Source: Ornithinibacillus bavariensis (lineage in GTDB: Bacteria > Bacillota > Bacilli > Bacillales > Amphibacillaceae). Taken from it: a DNA stretch of 64,000 nt. How positions within the stretch are numbered: position 1 is the stretch's first letter; each line of letters opens with the position of its first letter. Below are positions 16,272 to 25,349 of this stretch, piece after piece. The notes under the pieces were generated by a model that worked only from the letters and a program-made list of their open reading frames with translations, was not told the origin of the DNA and ran no database searches. The stretch covers positions 868,001-932,000 of the forward strand of contig NZ_BORP01000001.1 of the NCBI RefSeq assembly GCF_018333235.1. Direction: 5' to 3'. Made by a program: the position numbers and the translations under genes.

Positions 16272-17801
16272 ATGTCATATGTAGATGAACTACAAAAGCG
16301 TATAAGCCAAATCGAAAAGGGTGGACATGAAAAATACCACCAAAAAAATGAAGAAAAAGGAAAATTATTTGTCCGAAAACGTCTGGAGCTTTTATTTGAT
16401 GAAAATATTGATATAGAAGATGCATTTTTCGCAAACTGTATGGATGATTCACTGCCTTCTGATGGTGTTGTGACAGGTATCGGTAAGATACACGGTCAGG
16501 ATGTTTGTGTGATGGCGAATGATTCTACTGTAAAAGCAGGGTCCTGGGGAAAAAGAACGGTGGAAAAGATTCTCCGTATTCAAGAAACTGCGCTAACATT
16601 AGAATTACCTATTATTTATTTGGTAGACTCTGCAGGTGCACGTATTACCGATCAAATTGAAATGTTTCCTGGTAGAAGAGGCGCTGGACGAATATTCCAT
16701 AATCAAATAAAACTATCTGGAAGAGTGCCACAGGTTTGCTTATTATTTGGACCATCAGCAGCTGGCGGAGCATATATTCCAGCCTTTTGTGATATAGTCG
16801 TGATGGTTGATGGTAATGCTTCCATGTACCTCGGATCACCACGTATGGCGGAAAAGGTTATCGGGGAAAAAGTAACACTAGAGGAAATGGGTGGAGCAAA
16901 AATGCACTGCTCAGTCTCTGGTGTTGGCGATGTATTAGTGAAAACTGAACCAGAAGCAATCGAATATGCTCGAAATTATTTAACCTATTTTCCGAAAAGC
17001 TTCCGTGAAAAACCGAGGGCTTGGGAAGCGAAGAATGCAAAAGAATTCGAAAAAAGCATGGAGGAAATTATACCAGAGAATCAGAATGCACCATTTAATA
17101 TGTATGATTTCATTAATCGCATCATTGATGAAGATAGCTTCTGCGAAATTAAAAAGAAGTTTGCTCCAGAGTTAATTACTGGACTCGCTCGAATGGATGG
17201 GAAGTCAGTTGGCATTATAGCCAATCAGCCACGTATGAAGGGCGGAGTACTATTCCCAGATTCAGCAGATAAAGCTGCAAAATTTATTCAATTATGTGAT
17301 GCATTTAATATCCCATTATTATTCTTAATGGATGTTCCAGGATTCATGATTGGTACAAAGGTTGAACGCGCAGGGATTATTCGCCATGGGGCAAAAATGC
17401 TTGCTGCCATGAGTGAGGCAACGGTACCAAAAATTTCAGTTGTCGTTCGCAAAGCGTATGGAGCTGGTTTATACGCAATGGCCGGTCCTGCATTTGAACC
17501 AGATTGTTGTATTGCTTTACCTACTGCACAGATTGCTGTGATGGGTCCTGAAGCAGCAGTTAATGCAGTATATGCAAATAAAATTGCAGAATTACCAGAG
17601 GAAGAGCGGGCTAGCTTTATACAAGAAAAACAAGATGAATATCGAAGTGATATTGATATTTATCGTTTAGCTAGTGAGATGGTCATTGATGCCATCATCG
17701 AGCCTAATAACTTAAGAACAGAGTTAATTAATCGTTATCGTATTTACGAAGCGAAAAACGTAATATTTACCGAACGTAAACATGGTGTCTATCCTGTATA
17801 A
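16272..17801 (+). CDS. yngE: Acyl-CoA carboxylase carboxyltransferase subunit (YngE-like)
   Basis: This 509-residue protein has the fused N- and C-terminal carboxyltransferase domains of the PccB/MccB family. Recognisable segments are LVDSAGARITDQIEMFPGRRG, PSAAGGAYIPAFCDIV, PGFMIGTKVERAGIIRHGAKML and RKAYGAGLYAMAGPAFEPD. It moves CO2 from biotin to an acyl-CoA. Operon context suggests 3-methylcrotonyl-CoA, but propionyl-CoA-type substrates cannot be excluded. The ATG follows AGGAGG. The block ends at a terminator just after the stop codon. Confidence 0.92.
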   Translation: MSYVDELQKRISQIEKGGHEKYHQKNEEKGKLFVRKRLELLFDENIDIEDAFFANCMDDSLPSDGVVTGIGKIHGQDVCVMANDSTVKAGSWGKRTVEKILRIQETALTLELPIIYLVDSAGARITDQIEMFPGRRGAGRIFHNQIKLSGRVPQVCLLFGPSAAGGAYIPAFCDIVVMVDGNASMYLGSPRMAEKVIGEKVTLEEMGGAKMHCSVSGVGDVLVKTEPEAIEYARNYLTYFPKSFREKPRAWEAKNAKEFEKSMEEIIPENQNAPFNMYDFINRIIDEDSFCEIKKKFAPELITGLARMDGKSVGIIANQPRMKGGVLFPDSADKAAKFIQLCDAFNIPLLFLMDVPGFMIGTKVERAGIIRHGAKMLAAMSEATVPKISVVVRKAYGAGLYAMAGPAFEPDCCIALPTAQIAVMGPEAAVNAVYANKIAELPEEERASFIQEKQDEYRSDIDIYRLASEMVIDAIIEPNNLRTELINRYRIYEAKNVIFTERKHGVYPV

Positions 17802-17809
17802 TAAATTTT

Positions 17810-17840
17810 AGGGTCTTGGATTTTCCAAGGCTCTTTTTCA
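17810..17840 (+). terminator. Rho-independent terminator of the carboxylase operon
   Basis: AGGGTCTTGG pairs with CCAAGGCTCT (two G-U pairs) over a short loop, followed by TTTTT. Confidence 0.8.
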
Positions 17841-18167
17841 ATGAACTACTATCTAAATTTTATTTTAATTAATACTTATACGAATAGAAGAAAAATGGAT
17901 ATAAATTAACCATAATTTTATTATGTAAACCAATGAACTTAATTCACAATTTGAAATGTTTTGTGTTATATCTAAGATGAGATGAAATTATAGTGAAAAA
18001 GGGAAAAAAGGGGAAGTTAATGGTGATGGTCTATTCAAAAGAGCAATATGAAAATCTCAACTTGGAATAGATGCATCAATTTATAACCATCAAATCTAAG
18101 CAATGTCTAAATGATAAAGTAAGGTTATAAAAAATAATATTTAATTATTGAAGATGGTGATAAGGAT
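17841..18167. other. Intergenic region, no supported gene
   Basis: About 330 A+T-rich bases. A 16-codon frame at 18020 (MVMVYSKEQYENLNLE) follows AGGGGAAG but has no recognisable relatives. It may be a remnant or chance. No RNA motif was recognised. Confidence 0.5.
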
Positions 18168-18626
18168 ATGAAAATACAAGATTTTATGATTTCTGATGTA
18201 ATCAGTGTAAAAGAAGATACGACAGTTAAAGAACTTCTACAAATTCTTGTCAACAACAAAATCGGTGGAGTCCCAGTTGTTAACAATGATAATGTGTTAG
18301 TTGGTGTAATAAGTGATGGTGACGTAATACGATATCTTCAGCCTAGTAACCGGAATGTATTTGATATGTTCTCAGTTATTTTATTTAGTGATCGTGAGGA
18401 ATTAGTAGATAAGCTAACGTACGCACTAAAGAACCCAGTTAAAAGGATGATGAGAACGAGAGACTTAAAAACACTTCATCCTAATAATAAACTAGATGAA
18501 GCACTACAAATTTTTGCACGTTATCATTTTAAAAAGATACCTGTTATAGATGATAGTCACCGTGTAGTAGGTGTGATAAGTAGGGGAGATTTACTTCGTC
18601 ATATTACTAATCATCTTATACAATAA
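18168..18626 (+). CDS. CBS-domain pair protein
   Basis: This 152-residue protein is made of two CBS motifs. The first starts MISDVISVKEDTTVKELLQILVNNKIGGVPVVNNDNVLVGVISDGDVI. The second, near residues 90-150, ends KKIPVIDDSHRVVGVISRGDLLRHI. Such stand-alone Bateman modules bind adenine nucleotides and act as energy sensors or partners of other proteins. The specific partner is unknown. The gene stands alone on the plus strand with a GATGG-type weak ribosome binding site, and the dynamin gene follows. Confidence 0.9.
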   Translation: MKIQDFMISDVISVKEDTTVKELLQILVNNKIGGVPVVNNDNVLVGVISDGDVIRYLQPSNRNVFDMFSVILFSDREELVDKLTYALKNPVKRMMRTRDLKTLHPNNKLDEALQIFARYHFKKIPVIDDSHRVVGVISRGDLLRHITNHLIQ

Positions 18627-18699
18627 TAGAAAAAACTAGCTATGTCATAGTTTTGGGGAATACGTTATAATTAATGTATAAGTTTTGGCAAAGGGGTTT

Positions 18700-21600
18700 A
18701 TGATGTTGAGGGCAACGGAACAGAATAAAACGGTATTAACTTTTCAAAATTTGACTGGGATATACCATGTATTAAATGACCATGGGGATCTAATAAATGC
18801 TAAAAAAGTAGTAGATCTATATCAAAAAATGCAAAATAATGAATATGTCGTTAGTTTCGCAGGACATTTTTCTGCTGGAAAGTCTTCTATGATAAATGCG
18901 TTAGTTGACAGTGAGATTTTACCAAAGAGTCCTATACCAACAAGTGCAAATATCGTTAAATTGACATCTGGAGAAGGTGTAGCACGTGTTTTTTTTCATC
19001 ATGAAGAACCAACCGAGTATGAAGAACCATATGATTTAGACATGATAAAAGAATATTGCAAGGATAAGGATACTATTAAGAAAATAGAAATTAGCACAGC
19101 TAATTCAATTATCCCCAGCTCATGTGCCATTATCGATACACCTGGTATTGATGCTGCAGACGACACAGATCGACTAATTACCGAATCATCTCTACATTTG
19201 ATTGATATATTGTTTTATGTAATGGACTATAACCATGTCCAATCCGAAGTGAATTTACAATTTTTGCAAACGATTCAAGCAATGCATATACCTTTTTACG
19301 TAATTATTAATCAAGTGGATAAACATAATGAAAAGGAATTATCCTTTCAATCCTTTGAAGAGAGTGTAAAACAAACGTTTGAACAATGGGATTTGTCTCC
19401 CCGAGCAACATATTTTACCTCACTTGTCCAAACAGATTCACCTTATAATCAGTTTGAGGATGTGAAAAGGGAGCTTTATAGTCTATTTCATGATGAAAGA
19501 ACACTTCGAATTGATGCAGCTGTTAAGAATCTCATTGTGAGCCATAAGGAATATTTACAAGAGAAAGAGAATGAGGAGATCGCTAACTTATTAGCAGATA
19601 ACACTTTCGATGAAAATCTATTCATCCAAATGGAATCGCTTAGAGATTCTGTAAATCAATTAAAAATTCGCCCCAATGCTTTTTCTAATGCTTTTTTACA
19701 TGATATGGATCATACCTTGAAAAATGCGTATCTGATGCCTGCAATTGTGAGAGATTATGCAGAAAGCTTTTTAGAGTCTCAGCAAAAGGATTTTAAGATT
19801 GGCTTTTTGAATGCAAAGAGAAAAACGGATGAAGAAAAAGACAGGCGAACAGGAATTTTCTTGAAGAATTTAGAAGAGACGATGAGGGCAAATATTGAAT
19901 GGAAGCTTCGAGAAAAATTCAGTGAGCTATTAAAAGCCTATTCTATTCCAGAGCAATCATTATACAATTTGACTCAGCAATTAACCGTTTCACTAACTGA
20001 AGATGATTTATTGTCATTAGTAAAAACGGGTGCAAAGGTTAATGGGGACTATGTATTAAATTATACGAATGAACTAGGTCAATTTATAAAAAACAAATAT
20101 CGTCAGGCATCTAAAGAATTATTATCTAGTATCATGGATTTCCTTAAGAAGGATAGTGAGTTAGCTCTTCAGAGATATGAGGCTGAATTACAGCAATATA
20201 ACAATGTATTACTAGCCCATAAACAATACAATAATGTTAAAGAGAAATTTAAAGAAAAGGCTCTATATTTGGATGAACAATTAGAACACCCAACGGTACT
20301 AGATGAAACGGTTGAGCTGATAAAAATAAAATTAGCACCAAGAACGTTTAAAAAGGGTGTAGAAATTCTTGAAAAACAAGAAGAAATAAAATCAAAGGAT
20401 GAAAAGAACAATATTCAAGGTCATTTAGTAGCAAATGCCCCAAATGTTCAACAAGTAATTCATGCAATTGATAAAACAATTCAAACCTTTACTGGAACAG
20501 ATATATTTACTTCCGTCCTAAATGAGCTGTCTGCTAAAAAAGAAAAGCTAGAACACAGGCAATATACGATTGCATTATTTGGAGCATTTAGTGCAGGAAA
20601 ATCATCCTTTGCTAATGCTTTGATTGGAGAAGGAATCTTACCATCCTCTCCTAATCCAACGACTGCAGTAATAAATCGAATTGCTCCAGTATCAGAGGAG
20701 TTTTCACATGGTACGGTTAGCATTCATTTGAAGAAAGAGGAGACTTTACTACAAGATTTACTTGGAATGGTAAAGCATTTTTCCCCTCCTAATACGAATA
20801 ATCTAACTGAACTAGTTAATTGGATAAGTGAAAATAAGTTACAACATCATTCAGAACTCAATCATATGTATCAATCCTATCTCAAGGCTTTATTAAAGGG
20901 GTATTCGGATCATCAAGAAGTACTCGGAAAAAATAAGACTATTCACTTACAGGAATTTGCATCTTATGTAACAGATGAATCGAAAGCTTGTTTTGTAGAG
21001 TCGATTGATCTTTATTATGATTGCCCGATAACTCGAAAAGGAATTACCTTGGTTGATACACCAGGAGCAGATTCAGTCAATGCAAGACATACGAACGTAG
21101 CGTTTGATTATATTAAAAATGCGGATGCTATACTTTACGTAACCTATTATAATCACGCGATTACAAAGGCGGATAAGGACTTTGTCACTCAGCTTGGTCG
21201 TGTAAAGGATGCTTTCCAGATGGATAAAATGTTCTTTCTCGTTAATGCTGCGGACTTAGCTCAAGATGAACCAGAACTAAATCTTGTCCTAAATTATGTT
21301 AAAGATCAGCTACTTAAATTTGGAATCCGAAACCCAAGACTATATCCAGTATCAAGTAAAATTTCATTAGAAGAGAAATTGACTAACCAACCTTTAAATA
21401 GGCAAATTGCTACTTTTGAGAATGACTTTTATGCCTTCCTAGAAAATGAACTATCTCAAATAGCTGTAAGTGCTGCAATCTTTGACCTAGAAAGGGTAGG
21501 TCAACAACTATCCCATATGATAAAAAAAGCTAATTTAGATGAAATGGAAAAAGCCTCCTATAAGATATCATTACAAGAAAAGAAAAAGGATTTACTACTA

Positions 21601-22320
21601 GCAGCTGAAACAGATCCGGGTAACCTATACCTAGAGCGAATACGACAAAAGATTCAGAAGCAATTGCACTATGTAGGCGAGAGAATAGGAATTCGTTTTC
21701 ATGATATTTTCAAAGATTATTTTAATCCAACAACCGTAACTGAATCTGGTAGAAAAGCTATGCGCCAGCTAGAAAAAAATACGTTGGATTTATTAGACTA
21801 TACAGGATTTGAACTTCTACAGGAGGCAAGAGCAGTATCATTACGTGTAGAATCCTATTTAAATGAACAATTTATGGAATGTAGAGAGAGCTATCAGTAT
21901 CAATTTAATCAAATCGAAAAGGAGTTTCGTTTATCCATTTCTAAGGAAATAGACTGGGTAACTCCAGAATACCACCAGGCCTTACAAAAAATTGATTTAT
22001 CGAAATTCCAATCTGCTTTTTCATTATTTAAAGGAACAAAGGCCTTCTTTGAGAAAAATGAAAAGGAAAAAATGAAGGATTCTCTCTATGAGTTATTAGC
22101 TCCTTTCATTGAAGAATACCTTCGCGATATTCAGGTTTATATGGTAAATGATTATGGTAAACAATGGAGTAGTTTAGTGGAAAGAATGAAAGCTGAATTC
22201 ATGAAGGAAATAAACGATTATATAGCAAGCAATACAGCATTTGTTGATAACACAATTGATTCAGAATTATTAACAGCTAAACATTTAAAAGTAAATGAAA
22301 TTTTAGCTAGCTTAAATTAA
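18700..22320 (+). CDS. dynA: Tandem dynamin-like GTPase DynA (YpbR)
   Basis: This 1206-residue protein contains two complete dynamin-type GTPase modules in tandem, as in B. subtilis DynA/YpbR. The first P-loop is GHFSAGKSSM (G55-S62) with DTPGID downstream. The second is GAFSAGKSSF (G628-S635) with DTPGAD and a NAAD-type G4 motif. Long helical stalk regions lie between and after them. DynA tethers and fuses membranes and supports membrane repair during antibiotic or phage stress. ATG at 18700 is chosen after AAAGGGG; TTG at 18685 has no site. The exonuclease gene ypcP follows after 14 bases, as in B. subtilis. Confidence 0.95.
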   Translation: MMLRATEQNKTVLTFQNLTGIYHVLNDHGDLINAKKVVDLYQKMQNNEYVVSFAGHFSAGKSSMINALVDSEILPKSPIPTSANIVKLTSGEGVARVFFHHEEPTEYEEPYDLDMIKEYCKDKDTIKKIEISTANSIIPSSCAIIDTPGIDAADDTDRLITESSLHLIDILFYVMDYNHVQSEVNLQFLQTIQAMHIPFYVIINQVDKHNEKELSFQSFEESVKQTFEQWDLSPRATYFTSLVQTDSPYNQFEDVKRELYSLFHDERTLRIDAAVKNLIVSHKEYLQEKENEEIANLLADNTFDENLFIQMESLRDSVNQLKIRPNAFSNAFLHDMDHTLKNAYLMPAIVRDYAESFLESQQKDFKIGFLNAKRKTDEEKDRRTGIFLKNLEETMRANIEWKLREKFSELLKAYSIPEQSLYNLTQQLTVSLTEDDLLSLVKTGAKVNGDYVLNYTNELGQFIKNKYRQASKELLSSIMDFLKKDSELALQRYEAELQQYNNVLLAHKQYNNVKEKFKEKALYLDEQLEHPTVLDETVELIKIKLAPRTFKKGVEILEKQEEIKSKDEKNNIQGHLVANAPNVQQVIHAIDKTIQTFTGTDIFTSVLNELSAKKEKLEHRQYTIALFGAFSAGKSSFANALIGEGILPSSPNPTTAVINRIAPVSEEFSHGTVSIHLKKEETLLQDLLGMVKHFSPPNTNNLTELVNWISENKLQHHSELNHMYQSYLKALLKGYSDHQEVLGKNKTIHLQEFASYVTDESKACFVESIDLYYDCPITRKGITLVDTPGADSVNARHTNVAFDYIKNADAILYVTYYNHAITKADKDFVTQLGRVKDAFQMDKMFFLVNAADLAQDEPELNLVLNYVKDQLLKFGIRNPRLYPVSSKISLEEKLTNQPLNRQIATFENDFYAFLENELSQIAVSAAIFDLERVGQQLSHMIKKANLDEMEKASYKISLQEKKKDLLLAAETDPGNLYLERIRQKIQKQLHYVGERIGIRFHDIFKDYFNPTTVTESGRKAMRQLEKNTLDLLDYTGFELLQEARAVSLRVESYLNEQFMECRESYQYQFNQIEKEFRLSISKEIDWVTPEYHQALQKIDLSKFQSAFSLFKGTKAFFEKNEKEKMKDSLYELLAPFIEEYLRDIQVYMVNDYGKQWSSLVERMKAEFMKEINDYIASNTAFVDNTIDSELLTAKHLKVNEILASLN

Positions 22321-22334
22321 AAAAAGGTGGTTTA

Positions 22335-23198
22335 ATGATGCAACAATCAATACTATTAGTAGATGGAATGGCACTACTATTCCGTGGATTTTTTGCAACA
22401 TCCTTCCGAGGAAATTTTATGCGAAATGAAAGAGGAGTTCCCACGAACGGTATATATCAATTTCTTCGTTACCTACTGGACGCTGTAGATACATTTCAGC
22501 CAACACATGTTATCTGCTGCTGGGATATGGGTAGTAAGACCTTTCGAACTACGATGTATGAAGCGTACAAAGCTAATCGTTCTGCACCACCAGAGGAATT
22601 AATACCACAGTTCGACTTAGTAAAAGAGGTAGTGGATGCATTCGAAATGCCGAATATTGGTATTGAAAATTATGAAGCAGATGATTGTATCGGTACACTT
22701 GCAAAGCAGTTGTCAACGGAAAGTGAGGTGCTTATTTTAACAGGTGATCAAGATATTCTCCAGCTAGTTGGACAAGGCGTAAATGTAGCAATCATGCGTA
22801 AAGGTCAAGGAAACTATGAAGTATTCACGATGGATAACTTTTATGAGAAGAAAGGATTAAGCCCAAAACAAATTATAGATTTAAAAGGGTTAATGGGGGA
22901 TACATCTGATAATTATCCAGGAGTGAAGGGAATCGGAGAAAAGACTGCAATTAAGCTTTTGCAGGAACATGATACGATTGAAGGATTATTAGAAAATCTG
23001 GACAAGTTACCTAAGGGAGTTCAGACTAAAATAATGGCAAACATGGACATGTTACATCTTTCCAGGAATCTCGCTGAAATTCGCTGTGATGTGCCTATTG
23101 AGTTTAATTTAGATGAAGCAAAATGGAAGTACAATCGAGAAAGCGTAATACAGCGTTTTGAGGAATTAGAACTTCCAAATTTAGCTAAATTAATATAG
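22335..23198 (+). CDS. ypcP: 5'-3' exonuclease (YpcP, flap-endonuclease family)
   Basis: This 287-residue protein corresponds to the 5'-nuclease domain of DNA polymerase I without the polymerase. Metal-binding acidic clusters are visible: LLVDGMALLFR at the start, ENYEADDCIGTLA around residue 112-124, LTGDQDILQLV, and GVKGIGEKTAIKLL, the helix-hairpin-helix. It removes RNA primers and flaps during replication and repair. It lies 14 bases after dynA on the same strand, a conserved pairing in Bacillus. A strong terminator follows. Confidence 0.95.
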   Translation: MMQQSILLVDGMALLFRGFFATSFRGNFMRNERGVPTNGIYQFLRYLLDAVDTFQPTHVICCWDMGSKTFRTTMYEAYKANRSAPPEELIPQFDLVKEVVDAFEMPNIGIENYEADDCIGTLAKQLSTESEVLILTGDQDILQLVGQGVNVAIMRKGQGNYEVFTMDNFYEKKGLSPKQIIDLKGLMGDTSDNYPGVKGIGEKTAIKLLQEHDTIEGLLENLDKLPKGVQTKIMANMDMLHLSRNLAEIRCDVPIEFNLDEAKWKYNRESVIQRFEELELPNLAKLI

Positions 23199-23202
23199 AG
23201 AA

Positions 23203-23238
23203 CAAAAACCTGTATGTTGAAATACAGGTTTTTGTTTA
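23203..23238 (+). terminator. Rho-independent terminator of dynA-ypcP
   Basis: CAAAAACCTGTAT pairs with ATACAGGTTTTTG over a 6-base loop. The As and Ts make it potentially active on both strands, which would also serve the convergent Asn-rich gene. Confidence 0.85.
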
Positions 23239-23333
23239 ACATTAGCTAAAAAAACGATTTTCTATTCATTGTAACCAAGGGATTCACCAACTCATGTGGT
23301 GAATGGATAGCTTTCCAATCCGAAAAACTTCAA

Positions 23334-23510
23334 TTAGTTGTTACGATTATTTTTGCGATTGTTGTTGTCACGGTTGTTGTTGCGATCGTTATTGTTATTG
23401 TTGTTGTCTAAATCATCGTTTAGAAACTCGTTCGCAAATTCAACATTATCGTTGTTATTGTTGTTACGATTATTGTTGTTGTTGTTGTTGCGATTGTTGT
23501 TTTTCGCCAT
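23334..23510 (-). CDS. Asparagine-rich 58-residue protein, possibly spore-associated
   Basis: The minus strand encodes MAKNNNRNNNNN..., with about 35 Asn residues of 58 plus Arg and Asp. The only non-repetitive core is NDNVEFANEFLNDDLD at residues 21-35. The start has an excellent site, AGGAGGGCTACAA before ATG. The EFANE core recalls the EFASE/EFATE repeats of gamma-type small acid-soluble spore proteins, but the match is short. B. subtilis has the small spore gene sspL next to ypcP, and this protein occupies that place without resembling SspL. Function is unknown. Codons are mostly AAC/AAT, so the DNA looks like a microsatellite on the plus strand. Confidence 0.75.
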   Translation of the reverse strand: MAKNNNRNNNNNNNRNNNNNDNVEFANEFLNDDLDNNNNNNDRNNNRDNNNRKNNRNN

Positions 23511-23762
23511 TTGTAGCCCTCCTGTAATTGTTTTTAGTGAAATTTTCTTACTTTTATCTGATTACATTTCTCATCAGATGTTAAGTAAGTGATTTCACTT
23601 TACAAGAGTATCTTTCCCCGATTCTCTATATTAATTCATCTTTTATAACATTTTCCTGATAACCTTGGATTATATTGTCATGTCATAAGAGTTTATGGGA
23701 TAATTAGTCAATACTTCATTTGCTAGTAATATTCTAATTATTGGGAACAAAAGGGGATAATC

Positions 23763-24422
23763 ATGAGAAAAATATTGTATATTATCGTAAGCACTACACT
23801 AGTATGTTGTTTATTAGCATTTATAGAGCATGGTATGGAGATTAATTATGGAATAAAAACGATTTGTAAAATATCGATGTTTTTCCTTATTATTTTTGTT
23901 TACATAATTATGTTTAAGGATTTTCGATTTCGTGATGTCATTAGTATTAAAAAGATAACATTAAAAGAGTGGAAAAAAATTATAACTCTAGGATTAACAT
24001 CTGCCTTTATTGTTTTAGCTGCTTATTTAATATTCCTACCAATTATTGAACTCGATTCAATAAAAAGTGATTTAACTGATCGATTAGGAATAACAGCATC
24101 AACATATATATTAGTTGGTCTGTATGTGACGTTCGGAAATTCATTTATTGAGGAGTATTTCTTTAGGGGATTTGTCTTTTTTAACTTACCAAGAAGGATT
24201 GGATATATTTTTAGTCCCTTACTATTTGCTTCTTATCACATTCCCATGATCTTCCTATGGTTTAAGCCACTGATTATTGCACTATGTTTTATCGGGCTAT
24301 GGCTTATCGGTTTGATTTTTCACAAAGTAAATGAAAAAAGCCAAACCATTTGGTCTTCTTGGATGATTCATATTTGTGCTGATATAATGATTATTTTAAT
24401 AGGGTTAACATTTTTTTATTAA
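23763..24422 (+). CDS. CPBP-family intramembrane metalloprotease (CAAX protease-like)
   Basis: This 219-residue membrane protein has about six hydrophobic segments. The glutamate motif EEYFFRG lies near residue 130, with the first histidine motif in ASYHIPMIF near 160 and a later conserved His in WMIHICADI. This is the Abi/CPBP protease layout. Some members serve bacteriocin immunity or protein maturation. The role here is unknown because no peptide gene is adjacent. The ATG follows AAAGGGG. The N-terminal half is diverged. Confidence 0.85.
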   Translation: MRKILYIIVSTTLVCCLLAFIEHGMEINYGIKTICKISMFFLIIFVYIIMFKDFRFRDVISIKKITLKEWKKIITLGLTSAFIVLAAYLIFLPIIELDSIKSDLTDRLGITASTYILVGLYVTFGNSFIEEYFFRGFVFFNLPRRIGYIFSPLLFASYHIPMIFLWFKPLIIALCFIGLWLIGLIFHKVNEKSQTIWSSWMIHICADIMIILIGLTFFY

Positions 24423-24557
24423 GTTCTAACGATGTAAATTGAATTGATAAGGATTTTCTTCAAAAAAATTCCAGGAAAAACAATGTATTAGTATATGGGC
24501 ATAAGAAAAAATAGAAGCAGGGGATAACAAATAAATTACACCTGGGGTGACTAAAAA

Positions 24558-25178
24558 ATGTTGAAACGACTTTTTCCCTTGTTTATTGTGTTCATGCTAG
24601 TTTTACCTATAGGTATAAGTGCACAAAGCAAAACATTTAAAGAACCACCATTTGACTTCTACAAAGTGTCTAAAGGTGATACATTTTGGTTTGTTGCAAA
24701 ACGTTATGGATTGGATTATCGTGAATTAATGCGCTTGAATCCTACTGTTGTACCAACTAATATGCAAATTGGTTCAGTTATTCGATTACGAGCAACTGCT
24801 TCAAGCCCAACTACCTTTGAAGAGCAGGTAGCACAGCTTGTCAATCAGGAAAGAGCTAAACAAGGTCTTAAAGCTTTGTTACACAGGGCCGACCTTAAAA
24901 ATGTGGCAGAGAAAAAAGCGATGGATATGGTTAACTCCAATTACTTTTCGCACAATAGTCCGAACTACGGTTCTCCATTTGATATGATGAAGACCTTTGG
25001 AATTAGTTATCGAACTGCCGGTGAGAATATTGCCAAGGGGCAAAAATCACCACAAGAAGTAATGAATGCTTGGATGAATTCATCTGGACATCGGGCAAAT
25101 ATCTTAAATCCAAACTTTGATTCAATTGGAGTTGGTTATTATAATGGTGTTTGGGTACAGGAGTTTACAGGCTCATAA
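24558..25178 (+). CDS. Secreted LysM-CAP domain protein (SafA-/YkwD-like)
   Basis: This 206-residue protein has a signal peptide (LFPLFIVFMLVLPIGISAQS, cleavage near residue 23). One LysM domain follows (FYKVSKGDTFWFVAKRYGLDYRELMRLNP, about 34-62). A C-terminal CAP/SCP domain follows (VNQERAKQGLKAL, YFSHNSPNYGSPFDMM, AGENIAKGQ, MNSSGHRANILNP). LysM binds peptidoglycan. Proteins of this type are found on spores or vegetative walls, and the CAP domain's activity is unknown. The gene is monocistronic with a terminator after it. The short GGGGTGA site lies 8 bases before the ATG. Confidence 0.92.
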   Translation: MLKRLFPLFIVFMLVLPIGISAQSKTFKEPPFDFYKVSKGDTFWFVAKRYGLDYRELMRLNPTVVPTNMQIGSVIRLRATASSPTTFEEQVAQLVNQERAKQGLKALLHRADLKNVAEKKAMDMVNSNYFSHNSPNYGSPFDMMKTFGISYRTAGENIAKGQKSPQEVMNAWMNSSGHRANILNPNFDSIGVGYYNGVWVQEFTGS

Positions 25179-25197
25179 AGTATAGATGACAATCATT

Positions 25198-25232
25198 AGT
25201 CCAATTAGGTTAAAACTAATTGGACTTTTTTA
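25198..25232 (+). terminator. Rho-independent terminator of LysM-CAP gene
   Basis: AGTCCAATTAG pairs with CTAATTGGACT over a 7-base loop, followed by TTTTTT. Confidence 0.9.
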
Positions 25233-25349
25233 TTCTAAACGGGGACAGAAATATCTGTAAATTAATATAAATATAGTTTTCAAAATGTTATAGTTAATTT
25301 ACAATAATGTTACAGACAAGCAAAAGTACGTTTAGTTGGGAGGATTATT

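Noticed and set aside
18020-18070. 16-codon frame MVMVYSKEQYENLNLE
   Set aside because: Too short and without relatives that I know.
23338-23510. CRISPR-like or microsatellite repeat
   Set aside because: The units are 3-base codon repeats without spacers and encode a protein with a good start.
23303-23592. Plus-strand open frames rich in Cys/Leu over the simple repeat
   Set aside because: They are the complement of the Asn-rich minus-strand gene, which has the ribosome binding site and sensible amino-acid use.
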